Positions 48,104 to 57,307 of a DNA stretch of 57,331 nt are shown here, piece by piece. Each line of letters starts with the position of its first letter. Positions within the stretch are counted from its first letter, which is position 1. The DNA is from Loigolactobacillus binensis (GTDB lineage Bacteria; Bacillota; Bacilli; Lactobacillales; Lactobacillaceae): contig NZ_BJDN01000018.1 of the NCBI RefSeq assembly GCF_005405165.1, forward strand, positions 1 through 57,331, read 5' to 3'. The translations under genes and the position numbers were made by a program. Under the pieces are notes generated by a model that saw only the letters and a list, made by a program, of their open reading frames with translations, ran no database searches and was not told the DNA's origin.

Positions 48104-48132
48104 TTGCAATTCTAGAAAATTTTGCTTACAAT
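48104..48132 (+). promoter_or_regulatory. Promoter of the 62-residue protein gene
   Basis: TTGCAA (48104-48109), 17-bp spacer, TACAAT (48127-48132). Confidence 0.65.
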
Positions 48133-48169
48133 GCCAGTTTAGTATAGGTAAGGAAATGAGGCAAAAATT

Positions 48170-48358
48170 ATGACCGATTATTTAACTCAGATTAAAGAAT
48201 TAGCCGCTGGCAAACGTGAAGAAATCGCGGTAGCCCAAGCTGATTTTTATGCTTTTCGAACGGCTTGGCTGCAATTCCCACAACGGAAAAGTATTGTCGG
48301 TGAGGCACAACGGGGAGGCAATGTTGTCTATCATTTTGAAAAAGGGACAAAACAGTAG
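48170..48358 (+). CDS. Small hypothetical protein, 62 residues
   Basis: A charged, soluble protein: MTDYLTQIKELAAGKREEIAVAQADFYAFRTAWLQF followed by PQRKSIVGEAQRGGNVVYHFEKG. The first half is helical, the second probably a beta hairpin. A good promoter lies upstream (48104-48132); the ribosome site (AATGAGGC) is moderate. It stands between divergent clpE and ptsHI. No family recognised. Confidence 0.7.
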   Translation: MTDYLTQIKELAAGKREEIAVAQADFYAFRTAWLQFPQRKSIVGEAQRGGNVVYHFEKGTKQ

Positions 48359-48429
48359 CCACAAGTAAACTTTCTTGAAAATTCACGGCAAGATGGCATA
48401 TATCTAACTGGTTTAGGCGATAAAAAAGG

Positions 48430-48458
48430 TTGTCGCGCCGTTTGAAAAATGGTAGTCT
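48430..48458 (+). promoter_or_regulatory. Possible promoter of ptsHI
   Basis: TTGTCG (48430-48435), 17-bp spacer, TAGTCT (48453-48458). The -10 is a weak match. Confidence 0.35.
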
Positions 48459-48548
48459 TAAATGTTGAAAGGGCGACCCTAATTTGGATTCAATTAAAAG
48501 GAAAACCCTAACATAAACTTTTTAAACGCTAAAGGAGAATGATTAATC

Positions 48549-48815
48549 ATGGAAAAACGCGATTTTCATATTATTGCTGAAACAGGTATTCATGCCCGTC
48601 CCGCAACATTGTTAGTACAAGCAGCAAGTAAATTCAATTCGGATATTAACTTAGAATATAAAGGTAAGTCCGTTAACTTGAAATCAATTATGGGCGTCAT
48701 GTCCCTTGGCGTTGGTAAAGACGCTGATGTCACGATCTCAGCTGAAGGTGCTGACGAGGCTGACGCTGTTGCTGCAATTGCCGATACTATGACAAAAGAA
48801 GGTTTATCAGACTAA
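48549..48815 (+). CDS. ptsH: Phosphocarrier protein HPr
   Basis: The 88-residue HPr has the catalytic H15 in [10 protein letters not shown] and the regulatory S46 in [10 protein letters not shown]. It relays phosphate from EI to PTS EIIA proteins. HPr kinase phosphorylates S46 to make the CcpA corepressor, which links it to the cre-like sites at 635 and 21981. AAAGGAGAATG lies upstream. Its stop shares one base with the ptsI start. Confidence 0.98.
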   Translation: MEKRDFHIIAETGIHARPATLLVQAASKFNSDINLEYKGKSVNLKSIMGVMSLGVGKDADVTISAEGADEADAVAAIADTMTKEGLSD

Positions 48816-50542
48816 TGACGGAAATGTTAAAAGGGATTGCTGCTAGTGACGGCATTGCACGCGCAAAAGCCTACTTACTTGTTCAACCTGATTTATCATT
48901 TTCAAAGAAGTCGATCGACTTGGTTGATGACGAAGTTGCCCGTCTACAGGCGGCAGTGACAGCTTCAACTGAAGAATTACAAAAGATTCGTGATATTGCC
49001 GCCAAAAGCTTAGGTGAAGAAGAAGCCCAAGTATTTGATGCGCACATGATGATTTTAGCTGACCCAGAATTTGTTGGTGCAGTGGAGACCGGCATCAAGA
49101 ATGATAAAACCAATGCAGAACAAGTTTTGCAGGATGTTTCGACGCAGTTTGTCGGTATGTTTGAAGCAATGACTGACAATCCATATATGCAGGAACGTGC
49201 CGCTGATGTTCGTGATGTCACTAAACGGGTAATGAGCCACTTATTAGGTGTTACTTTACCTAATCCGGCTTTGATCGATCAAGAAGTCGTGATCATTGCT
49301 CATGATTTGACACCTAGTGATACGGCACAATTAAATCGTAAATACGTTAAAGGGTTCATCACTGATTTAGGTGGTCGGACCAGCCATTCAGCAATTATGG
49401 CGCGTTCGCTTGAGATCCCAGCAATTGTTGGGACGGAAAAGGCAACAACGACTATTAGCGAAGACCAAATGGTGATCGTTGACGGTAATACTGGCGATGC
49501 TATTTTAGATCCAACTGATGCAGATGTTGCTAAGTACGATCAAGCTGCTAAAGATTTTGCAGCCCAAAAAGCTGAATGGGAAAAGTTGAAAAACGAACAG
49601 ACTGTTACTAAAGATGGTAAGAACTTTATCACCGCAGCTAATATCGGTACTCCTGACGACGTTATTGGTGCAACTGATAACGGTGCTGAGGCTGTTGGTT
49701 TGTTCCGTTCTGAATTCTTATACATGGATTCAGCAGAATTACCGACCGAAGATGAACAGTTTGCGGCTTATAAAAAGGCACTCGAAGGTATGAACGGCAA
49801 TCAAGTTGTTGTCCGGACAATGGATATCGGTGGCGACAAACATTTACCATACCTACCTTTACCAGAAGAAATGAACCCATTCTTAGGTTACCGGGCGATT
49901 CGGATCAGTCTTGATCGGCAAGATATTTTCCGGACGCAATTGCGGGCTTTGCTACGGGCTTCTAACTACGGTAATTTAGCGATCATGTTCCCAATGATTG
50001 CTACCGTTAATGAGTTTAAGCAGGCGCGTGCAATCTATGATGAGGAACGGGCTAAATTAGTTACTGCCGGTGTTGCTGTTGCTGATAAGATCGAAGTTGG
50101 TATGATGATGGAGATCCCTGCAGCGGCAGTTATTGCTGACAAATTGGCTAAATATGCTGATTTCTTTAGTATTGGTACCAATGACTTGATTCAATATTCA
50201 ATGGCTGCCGATCGTGGTAATGAACACGTTTCTTACCTTTACCAACCTTACAACCCATCAATCTTACGCTTAGTTAAGCGGATCATTGATACAGCACATG
50301 CTGAAGGTAAATGGGCTGGTATGTGTGGTGAGGCCGCTGGTGATTCGGTTATGGTTCCATTGCTAGTCGGCATGGGCTTAGACGAATATTCGATGAGCGC
50401 GACTTCGATCTTGAAGATCCGTAGCTTAATGAAGCAGTTAGATACTAAGGAAATGAAGACTTTAGCGGATAAAGCATTAGCTGATGCTGAAACCAATGAA
50501 GACGTTATTGCCTTGGTCAAGGCTGCAACCCAACAAGCTTAA
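48815..50542 (+). CDS. ptsI: PTS enzyme I (phosphoenolpyruvate-protein phosphotransferase)
   Basis: The 575-residue EI transfers phosphate from PEP to HPr. The phosphohistidine is H191 in [13 protein letters not shown]. The PEP-binding C-terminal barrel has [13 protein letters not shown], the [10 protein letters not shown] block, [18 protein letters not shown] and MCGEAAGD with the catalytic cysteine. It overlaps ptsH by 1 bp (TAATG). Normal length. Confidence 0.98.
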   Translation: MTEMLKGIAASDGIARAKAYLLVQPDLSFSKKSIDLVDDEVARLQAAVTASTEELQKIRDIAAKSLGEEEAQVFDAHMMILADPEFVGAVETGIKNDKTNAEQVLQDVSTQFVGMFEAMTDNPYMQERAADVRDVTKRVMSHLLGVTLPNPALIDQEVVIIAHDLTPSDTAQLNRKYVKGFITDLGGRTSHSAIMARSLEIPAIVGTEKATTTISEDQMVIVDGNTGDAILDPTDADVAKYDQAAKDFAAQKAEWEKLKNEQTVTKDGKNFITAANIGTPDDVIGATDNGAEAVGLFRSEFLYMDSAELPTEDEQFAAYKKALEGMNGNQVVVRTMDIGGDKHLPYLPLPEEMNPFLGYRAIRISLDRQDIFRTQLRALLRASNYGNLAIMFPMIATVNEFKQARAIYDEERAKLVTAGVAVADKIEVGMMMEIPAAAVIADKLAKYADFFSIGTNDLIQYSMAADRGNEHVSYLYQPYNPSILRLVKRIIDTAHAEGKWAGMCGEAAGDSVMVPLLVGMGLDEYSMSATSILKIRSLMKQLDTKEMKTLADKALADAETNEDVIALVKAATQQA

Positions 50543-50552
50543 TTAAATCAGA

Positions 50553-50578
50553 AACGTCGAGTGATCGGCGTTTTTTTT
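50553..50578 (+). terminator. Intrinsic terminator after ptsI
   Basis: AACGTCG (50553-50559) pairs with CGGCGTT (50566-50572), one G-U pair, followed by eight Ts in all. Confidence 0.8.
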
Positions 50579-50703
50579 ATGCCATTTTCTAAATGGAAGC
50601 CGGATTGCCGAGAGAAAACTCAGACTTTCGTGTGATTATTTTTGCCAAGGGTTCAGTTATAATAGGTGACAATGATTAAAGTCTGCTTCAAAAGGACAGT
50701 TAT

Positions 50704-50732
50704 TTGCGCTTTGGGGGGATTCCCACTATAAT
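50704..50732 (+). promoter_or_regulatory. Promoter of the glycolipid cluster
   Basis: TTGCGC (50704-50709), 17-bp spacer, TATAAT (50727-50732). The spacer contains the palindromic GGGGGGATTCCC, a possible regulator contact. Confidence 0.7.
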
Positions 50733-50765
50733 TAATTCATCAAACTGGTTTGGAAAGAAGGCAAA

Positions 50766-51950
50766 TTGCGCGTGAACATTGGTATATTTACAGATACATA
50801 CTTTCCACAAGTGAGCGGGGTGGCAACTTCGATCAAAACACTGCGGGATGAGCTGGAACGTGAAGGCCATTCTGTTTATATTTTCACGACCACTGATCCA
50901 CATGTGGATAAGGACGAATTTGAACCGAATATTTTCCGCTTTGCCAGCGTTCCTTTTGTCTCCTTTACGGATCGGCGTATTGCGGTGCGTGGATTATTTC
51001 ATGCTTATCAGGTAGCACGAGATCTTGATTTGGATATTGTGCATAATCAGACTGAGTTTTCTATGGGCTACATCGGCAAGTTTGTGGCCAAGAATTTGAA
51101 GATTCCTTGTATTCATACGTACCATACAATGTATCAGGATTACCTGCACTATATTTTAAATGGCAAATTGTTGCGGCCCTATCATGTTAAGCAAGCGATG
51201 CGTGCTTATATGCACCATATAGATGGGGTGATCGCCCCTAGTGAGCGGGTGGTGGCCACATTACAAAGTTATGAAGTTAAGGCACCGATGCGGATCATTC
51301 CTACGGGTATCGACATTTCTCAATATGAACGTCCGGTACCCGCCGACTGTCGCCAGAAGTTAGGTATTGCGCCAACAACGCCGGTATTATTGTCGCTTAG
51401 TCGGGTTGCTTATGAAAAAAATATTCATGAGATCATTGCTGCCTTACCGCAGATTCTAGCCAAACAACCCACGGTTCAATTGGTGATCGTCGGTGATGGC
51501 CCAGCGCGGGCAGACTTAGCCCAGCAGGCCGAGCAATTAGGTATCAGTGATCACGTCACTTTTACCGGTGAAGTTCCCAATGATCATGTTTCCGCCTATT
51601 ACCATATGGCCGATTTATTTGTGTCTGCGTCACATTCAGAATCTCAAGGCCTGACCTATGTTGAGGCGATGGCCAGTGGGTTAAAATCAGTAGCCGCGGC
51701 CAGTCCGTATACTGATGATCTTTTAGACGATCCGGCTATTGGTACAACTTTCACCAGTGAGGGGGAAATGATCCACCAGATTTTGAACTATTTAGCTCAC
51801 CCGCATAGTTACTCTGATCCTGCACCACGGCAGCAGAAGCTATATTCGATTTCTGCTGAGCATTTTGCGGAACAGGTGGTTCGTTTCTATCGGGATACGC
51901 AGGTTTATTACGCCGAACAACATCGCGACTCAGCCGATGTCAGCGAGTAA
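50766..51950 (+). CDS. GT4 glycosyltransferase, probable diacylglycerol glucosyltransferase
   Basis: The 394-residue GT4 retaining enzyme has the N-terminal IGIFTDTYFPQVSGVATSIKTL, HTYHTMYQDYLHYI, IPTGID, and the donor-binding SASHSESQGLTYVEAMASGL (EX7E-type). The pattern fits monoglucosyl-diacylglycerol synthases (LafA/alMGS type), which start the glycolipid anchor of lipoteichoic acid. Start: TTG at 50766 is 4 bases from AGAAGG, and a GTG at 50772 is 10 bases away; either is possible. It leads a three-gene run with a second GT4 and a flippase-like gene. Peripheral membrane enzyme by analogy. Confidence 0.85.
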   Translation: MRVNIGIFTDTYFPQVSGVATSIKTLRDELEREGHSVYIFTTTDPHVDKDEFEPNIFRFASVPFVSFTDRRIAVRGLFHAYQVARDLDLDIVHNQTEFSMGYIGKFVAKNLKIPCIHTYHTMYQDYLHYILNGKLLRPYHVKQAMRAYMHHIDGVIAPSERVVATLQSYEVKAPMRIIPTGIDISQYERPVPADCRQKLGIAPTTPVLLSLSRVAYEKNIHEIIAALPQILAKQPTVQLVIVGDGPARADLAQQAEQLGISDHVTFTGEVPNDHVSAYYHMADLFVSASHSESQGLTYVEAMASGLKSVAAASPYTDDLLDDPAIGTTFTSEGEMIHQILNYLAHPHSYSDPAPRQQKLYSISAEHFAEQVVRFYRDTQVYYAEQHRDSADVSE

Positions 51951-51983
51951 CAGTAATCTTTAGTAATTGGAGATATAAATAAC

Positions 51984-53006
51984 ATGCTAGACATACACAT
52001 GTTTTCTAGCGCCACCAAGGTCAAGGGCCAAGGGGTCGGCAGTGCCTATATGGAGTTGGTACGCCTGCTGGAGAGCCATTTTCAAAATGAGTTTAAGGTG
52101 AGCATCAATCAATATGGTCGTGCAGATATCAGTCACTACCACACTATTGACCCCCGTTTCTTTATTTCGACTTTTTCTCGGCGGCGTGGTCGTAAAATTG
52201 GGTATGTTCATTTTTTGCCGGAAACCTTAGAGGGCAGTTTAACTATTCCCCAACCGTTTAAAGGCCTTTTTTATCACTATGTGATTGCTTTTTATAGACG
52301 GATGGATCATTTAGTGGTGGTCAATCCAAGTTTCATTCCTAAATTAGTTGCTTACCAAATTCCGGCCAGCAAAATTACGTATATTCCTAATTTTGTTGCG
52401 CGCCAGGAATTTTTTCCGCAAAAGGCAGAACAAATTGCTGCTTTTCGCAAACAATTAGGGATTCCGGCTACGAAATTTGTTGTTTTAGGTGCGGGACAGA
52501 TCCAGGAACGTAAAGGTGTCGATGATTTTGTTGAATTGGCCCGGCGCAATCCAGATATTCAATTTATTTGGGCCGGTGGCTTTTCTTTTGGCAAAATGAC
52601 GGATGGCTATCAACGGTATAAAAAAATTGTTGATGCACCACCGGCTAATTTACGTTTTACTGGCATTATTGAGCGAACGGAACTGGTCAATTATTATAAT
52701 ATCAGCGACTTATTTCTGTTACCTTCCTATAATGAATTATTTCCCATGTCGGTATTGGAAAGTTTTGCTTGCGGGACACCCGTTTTACTACGCGATTTAT
52801 CGCTGTACCGTTCGATCATTGCTGGGTATTACGTGGCAGCGGCTAATGTTGATGCCATGAATCAGCAGATCGCGGATTTGCGCCAAAAACCGGCCGCCTT
52901 GGCTTATATGCAACAACAGGCCCGTGCTGCCGCAGCTTACTACTCAGAAGAACGCTTGGCTAAAATCTGGCAGCAGTTTTACCTAGAGCAAGCCAAAGAG
53001 GGTTGA
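51984..53006 (+). CDS. GT4 glycosyltransferase, probable second glycolipid sugar transferase
   Basis: The 340-residue GT4 protein starts MLDIHMFSSATKVKGQGVGSA, with GYVHFLPETLEG, VVNPSFIPKL, ITYIPNFV and the donor motif SYNELFPMSVLESFACGTPVL (EX7E-type). With its neighbour it should make the diglycosyl-diacylglycerol anchor, as in the LafA-LafB / BgsB-BgsA pairs of other Firmicutes; which of the two adds the first sugar is inferred. The ribosome site (GGAG) is rather far from the ATG. The downstream gene begins 3 bp after its stop. Confidence 0.85.
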   Translation: MLDIHMFSSATKVKGQGVGSAYMELVRLLESHFQNEFKVSINQYGRADISHYHTIDPRFFISTFSRRRGRKIGYVHFLPETLEGSLTIPQPFKGLFYHYVIAFYRRMDHLVVVNPSFIPKLVAYQIPASKITYIPNFVARQEFFPQKAEQIAAFRKQLGIPATKFVVLGAGQIQERKGVDDFVELARRNPDIQFIWAGGFSFGKMTDGYQRYKKIVDAPPANLRFTGIIERTELVNYYNISDLFLLPSYNELFPMSVLESFACGTPVLLRDLSLYRSIIAGYYVAAANVDAMNQQIADLRQKPAALAYMQQQARAAAAYYSEERLAKIWQQFYLEQAKEG

Positions 53007-53009
53007 CGT

Positions 53010-54029
53010 ATGAGTCGAAAAAATATTGTTGTTTTGATTGGCATGCTATTACTGGGTGGCGGGATCTTTGCATACGAACTTCGCTCAGTTCGCTTAAGTC
53101 AGTTGATCCGTGAGATTTATCATTTAAATCTGTGGTGGCTAGCTGCTGCAGCTGGCTGTATGGTTCTTTACTGGGTGATGGAGGCTTTCGTGGTCAAGCT
53201 GTTACTAAAAGGCCGGGTAGAACATTTTTCGTTTAAGAATGCGTTACGAATTCCCTTGGTTGAGCAATTATTTAATTCACTGACGCCATTTTCTTCTGGC
53301 GGTCAGCCCGCACAATTAGTTGCACTGATGCAATCGGGCGTTGATGGTGGTCGGGCCAGTTCGTTATTATTGATGAAGTTTATCGTTTTTCAAGCGATGG
53401 TGCTATTGAATTTTATTTTGACCTTGGTTTTTGGCTTTAAACTGGTGGCGGCCAAATTTACTTATCTAGCCTGGTTAGTGGTTTTTGGCTTTATTATCCA
53501 TTTAACTGTGATCACTGCATTGTTGCTGATCATGTATTGGTATAACTTTACCAAAGGCTTAGTACGGTTGCTGATGCGACCGTTGGGCTGGTTTATGTCG
53601 ACTGCACGGGTGACTAAATTAGAAACAACGTTGAATCAAAAAATCGACAACTTTTACCGAGAAAGTTTGCGGATCAAAAATCAGACCGGTATGCTGATCA
53701 AAGCCAGTATTCTGACTTTGATTCAGCTTTTATTTTATTACAGCGTGCCGTATTTTGTATTGTTGGCTTTAGGACTGCAACCTAACTTTGTTGAGGTCCT
53801 GGTGATGCACATTATGATCGTCATGATCATTTCATTATTTCCGATCCCTGGTGGTTCAGGCGGTGCTGAGATCAGTTTTCGGGCTTTATTTGCAACTTTT
53901 GTGGCCGTTAATAGTAAATTGGTGTTAGCGATGATCTTGTGGCGAATCATGACTTATTATTTAGGCATGTTTATCGGGATCTTTGCTTTAGTGGTCAAGC
54001 CGGATAAGGTTAAAGAAATTCAGCATTAA
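53010..54029 (+). CDS. Flippase-like membrane protein (LPG synthase TM / UPF0104 family)
   Basis: The 339-residue protein has about eight membrane helices and the family blocks RIPLVEQLFNSLTPFSSGGQPAQLVALMQSGVD and SLFPIPGGSGGAEISFRALF. Members include the membrane half of MprF and stand-alone proteins near glycolipid genes. It could move glycolipids across the membrane, but this is inferred from context. AGAGGG precedes the ATG; 3 bp from the GT4 gene. Confidence 0.85.
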   Translation: MSRKNIVVLIGMLLLGGGIFAYELRSVRLSQLIREIYHLNLWWLAAAAGCMVLYWVMEAFVVKLLLKGRVEHFSFKNALRIPLVEQLFNSLTPFSSGGQPAQLVALMQSGVDGGRASSLLLMKFIVFQAMVLLNFILTLVFGFKLVAAKFTYLAWLVVFGFIIHLTVITALLLIMYWYNFTKGLVRLLMRPLGWFMSTARVTKLETTLNQKIDNFYRESLRIKNQTGMLIKASILTLIQLLFYYSVPYFVLLALGLQPNFVEVLVMHIMIVMIISLFPIPGGSGGAEISFRALFATFVAVNSKLVLAMILWRIMTYYLGMFIGIFALVVKPDKVKEIQH

Positions 54030-54187
54030 TATTAGAATTTCATGAAAAAAGCTAGCTGTGAAGTTGATCTGGCAGTTAATTGCGTAAGAAAAAGTGTTAT
54101 TTTTGAAATAACTAGCCTTGAAACGCTCACTTAGCTCGATTTTCTGGTATCATTATTGGGTAAAGATCGAATGAAGGGAGTCACGTC

Positions 54188-54424
54188 ATGAAAAGCTCAC
54201 AGCTAGTTGCGATCATCAGTCGTTTGGAGGCCATGCAGCAAGGTTCTGCGGATGACGAAGTCCGGACGCGCCGTTTTGAAAAAAACGGTGACGAACGTGG
54301 TCTGGTCAGTTTTGACCCACAAACAGAAACTTACGAGTTAGAAGAATTAACTAACCATCAGAAATTTGAATTCGATGATATTGATTTAATTGCGATGGAA
54401 ATCTATGATCTGCTTGATGACTAA
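54188..54424 (+). CDS. YkuJ-family protein (DUF1797)
   Basis: The 78-residue acidic protein matches YkuJ: MKSSQLVAIISRLEAMQQ, TRRFEKNGDERGLVSFD, TYELEEL and the C-terminal FDDIDLIAMEIYDLLDD. A small alpha/beta protein of unknown function, conserved in Bacilli. TGG-extended TATCAT near 54147 may be its -10; AAGGGAG precedes the ATG. Confidence 0.88.
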   Translation: MKSSQLVAIISRLEAMQQGSADDEVRTRRFEKNGDERGLVSFDPQTETYELEELTNHQKFEFDDIDLIAMEIYDLLDD

Positions 54425-54543
54425 TCAGTCTTCAACTGAATAAAATCAATCGACAGTCGTTGGCAAACTTACTTAGCTTGGGTTTGTTAACGATTGTTTA
54501 GTATTAATAATATTAAATATTTCATGAAGCTTGTGACCAGCAA

Positions 54544-54572
54544 TTGTTTTTCACAAGTAAATCCAGTATGAT
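54544..54572 (+). promoter_or_regulatory. Promoter of the LTA synthase gene
   Basis: TTGTTT (54544-54549), 17-bp spacer, TATGAT (54567-54572). Confidence 0.6.
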
Positions 54573-54619
54573 TTAAGAGACTTTGAATCGTATTTTATGT
54601 GACGGAGGTAAGTATCATT

Positions 54620-56692
54620 ATGGGGCAAGCTTTAAAGAAAGTGCGGTCGGGGCTTAATACGCGACTTGGCTTCTTTATCCTCGCAGTCTTATTGTTTAGT
54701 ATCAAATCGTATTTTGCGTACAAAACAAAATTCAGTTTAGGGGTCAGCGGTGGTATGCAGCAATTGTTGCTTGCTTTTAATCCGGTCCCCTTCGCTGTAT
54801 TACTACTAGGATTAGCGTTATACATGCGTGGTCGTAAATCATATTGGTTTATGCTGTTGATCGATGCCATTATGGCAACTTGGTTATTTGCTAATATTTT
54901 GTATTATCGGGAATTTTCTGATTTTTTAACCTTCAATTTGATGAAGGGCTCTAGCGCGGTTTCTAACAATTTAAATCAAAGTATTGCCGGAATTATCCAT
55001 CCAACTGATTTCCTAGTTTTTGCAGACGTGATCGTTTTGATCATTGTACTGGCTTTTAAATGGATCAAAATGGATACCAGAGCGTTCAAATTTCGCTATG
55101 CAGCTATTGTTTCTGGGTTAGCGGTCTTATTGTTTGGTGCTAACTTAAGCTTGGCTGAATCTGATCGCTCTGGTTTACTGACCCGAACATTTGACAACAA
55201 CTATATTGTTAAATACCTGGGGTTAGAGGCTTATACTGTTTATGATGGGGTTAAAACTACTCAAAATAATGCCACTAAAGCTAACGCCGATAGTTCTGAT
55301 TTAACAAGTGTTCAGAAATTTCTATCTAAGAATCGGGTTGCGCCTAACGTTGAATATTCTGGTGTGGCTAAAGGCAAAAACGTTTTTATCATTCATTTAG
55401 AAAGTCTGCAGCAATTCATGATCGACTATAAGTGGGATGGTCAAGAAGTCATGCCGAATATTGATAAGCTTTATCATTCTTCGGATACCTTGAGTTTTGA
55501 TAATTTCTATAATCAGGTAGGTCAAGGGAAAACTGCTGATGCTGAAATGATGCTAGAAAATAGTTTGTATGGATTGCCGGAGGGTTCAGCGATGGTTATG
55601 GACGGCACCACTAACACCTTCCAGGCCGCGCCAGCAATTCTTGATCAACAAGGCTATACAACGGCCGCTTTTCACGGTGACGTACCTAGCTTCTGGAATC
55701 GGGATAATACTTATAAATCCTGGGGCTATGATTATTTCTTTAGTAAGTCTTACTTTGCAAATGGTAATAAGGCCAGTTATAATCTCGGTTACGGGATGAA
55801 GGATAAGATTTTCTTGAAGGATGCTGCACAGTATGTTCAGCAATTACCACAGCCATTTTATGCGAAGCTGATCACGGTTACCAACCACTATCCTTATATT
55901 ATTGATTCACAAAATGAATCGATCAAGCCATTTAATACAGGTGATTCAACAGTCGATCCCTACGTGCAAACTGCTCGTTATCTTGATCAATCTGTTGGCG
56001 AATTTATGAGCTGGTTGAAGAAGAGTGGTTTAGAAAAGAACAGTATGGTTGTTTTATATGGCGATCACTACGGAATCTCGAATAATCACAAACCGGCGAT
56101 AGCCAAATTGTTAGGTAAGAAGAAAGTAACCAATTATGATTTGGCTAATTTCCAGAAGGTACCGTTTATGATCCACATGCCAGGCTTAAAGGGTGGCATC
56201 AAACATACCTACGGCGGTGAGATTGACGTTCTACCAACGTTACTCAATTTATTAGGTGTCAAAAATACTGATACGATTCAATTTGGTAGTGATCTGCTTG
56301 CTACTAATCGCAAGCAAACTGTTGCTTTCCGTGATGGTGATTTTGTTTCACCAACGTATACTAAATATGGTGGTGACTATTACGACAGCACTACCGGTAA
56401 GCAATTGAAAAAGTTGACGGCAACGCAAAAGCGAACCGTTAATGACATGCAAAATTACGTTACTAATAGTTTAGCAGCCTCTGATAAGGTTATTAATGGC
56501 GATTTGTTACGCTTTTATCAACCAAGTGGCTTCAAAAAAGTAATCAAAGGCGCTTATAATTATAAAAAGTCAGCGGCTTTGAAACAATTAAAGAAGGCCA
56601 ATAAGAAACAAAAGACAAGTGTGGTTTCAAAAAACAATGGCAAGTCGACTATGTCTGAATATCAGACGGACGCACCAGAATTAAAAAAATAA
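54620..56692 (+). CDS. Lipoteichoic acid synthase family protein
   Basis: The 690-residue protein has five N-terminal membrane helices (to about residue 180) and an extracellular sulfatase-fold domain. VFIIHLESLQQF carries the metal-binding glutamate, GQGKTADAEMM the catalytic T305, and VLYGDHYGISNN a metal-binding Asp-His. KLITVTNHYPY and WGYDYFFSKSYF are typical of LtaS. It polymerises glycerol phosphate from phosphatidylglycerol onto the glycolipid anchor, matching the cluster just upstream. GTG at 54599 opens the frame, but CGGAGG indicates the ATG at 54620. The tail is Lys-rich. Confidence 0.93.
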   Translation: MGQALKKVRSGLNTRLGFFILAVLLFSIKSYFAYKTKFSLGVSGGMQQLLLAFNPVPFAVLLLGLALYMRGRKSYWFMLLIDAIMATWLFANILYYREFSDFLTFNLMKGSSAVSNNLNQSIAGIIHPTDFLVFADVIVLIIVLAFKWIKMDTRAFKFRYAAIVSGLAVLLFGANLSLAESDRSGLLTRTFDNNYIVKYLGLEAYTVYDGVKTTQNNATKANADSSDLTSVQKFLSKNRVAPNVEYSGVAKGKNVFIIHLESLQQFMIDYKWDGQEVMPNIDKLYHSSDTLSFDNFYNQVGQGKTADAEMMLENSLYGLPEGSAMVMDGTTNTFQAAPAILDQQGYTTAAFHGDVPSFWNRDNTYKSWGYDYFFSKSYFANGNKASYNLGYGMKDKIFLKDAAQYVQQLPQPFYAKLITVTNHYPYIIDSQNESIKPFNTGDSTVDPYVQTARYLDQSVGEFMSWLKKSGLEKNSMVVLYGDHYGISNNHKPAIAKLLGKKKVTNYDLANFQKVPFMIHMPGLKGGIKHTYGGEIDVLPTLLNLLGVKNTDTIQFGSDLLATNRKQTVAFRDGDFVSPTYTKYGGDYYDSTTGKQLKKLTATQKRTVNDMQNYVTNSLAASDKVINGDLLRFYQPSGFKKVIKGAYNYKKSAALKQLKKANKKQKTSVVSKNNGKSTMSEYQTDAPELKK

Positions 56693-56699
56693 ATTTTAG

Positions 56700-56731
56700 C
56701 CGATAGATTTCGTTGAATCTATCGGTTTTTT
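56700..56731 (+). terminator. Intrinsic terminator of the LTA synthase gene
   Basis: CCGATAGATT pairs perfectly with AATCTATCGG around TCGTTG, then TTTTTT. Confidence 0.93.
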
Positions 56732-56851
56732 AGTGTTCAATACGGTGAATAATACAAAGTGAATTGGTGACCAACGTAATATACCGATTTTTATTTAAAA
56801 ATCATTTGATAAAGTTCGGAAATCACCTACAGAAAAGTACTGGAGGCAATC

Positions 56852-56880
56852 TTGACGCTGCGGCGAAATCTTGATATAGT
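56852..56880 (+). promoter_or_regulatory. rrn promoter 1
   Basis: TTGACG (56852-56857), 17-bp spacer, TATAGT (56875-56880). Confidence 0.7.
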
Positions 56881-56936
56881 ATTTGTTGTTGTCAGTTACC
56901 GTCCTTGGCGCTGATGAAAAGTTTTAAAACTTTTTA

Positions 56937-56965
56937 TTGACAAGCATTGCGGCGCCTGATAAACT
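56937..56965 (+). promoter_or_regulatory. rrn promoter 2
   Basis: TTGACA (56937-56942), 17-bp spacer, TAAACT (56960-56965). An A/T-rich UP-like stretch precedes the -35. Confidence 0.85.
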
Positions 56966-57088
56966 AATAAAGTTGTCATTTGTTGCGTTATTCATTCCTG
57001 ATTGCATGTTTATACAAGCAGAAAGCCTAATGCAGCAAGACGTAGCTTGATTTGTTTTTAACTAATTGAATATTTATTCAAAAAGTTC

Positions 57089-57117
57089 TTGACAAGCTTT
57101 GCTGGTCATGGTAAACT
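57089..57117 (+). promoter_or_regulatory. rrn promoter 3
   Basis: TTGACA (57089-57094), 17-bp spacer, TAAACT (57112-57117). Nearly the same -35 context and -10 context (TAAACTAAT.AAGTTG) as promoter 2. Confidence 0.9.
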
Positions 57118-57126
57118 AATTAAGTT

Positions 57127-57163
57127 GCGTTAAGCAACGCAGTAGACCTTTGAAAACTGAACA
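57127..57163 (+). promoter_or_regulatory. boxB/boxA-like antitermination element
   Basis: A GCGTT-AAGC-AACGC hairpin (57127-57140) followed by GACCTTTGAAAACTGAAC, like the boxA-type sequence commonly found ahead of lactobacillus rRNA genes. Confidence 0.55.
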
Positions 57164-57307
57164 AATTTTCGACAAATCAAATGTGTAGGGTCTTTATTTT
57201 TGATTAGTCTTCGGACCGGTTTTAGATAAAGCAAACATTTGCGAAGTCAATTCAATTTGAATTATAACTCGCTAGCAACAAAATCAATTGAGCAATCAAT
57301 TTTCATC

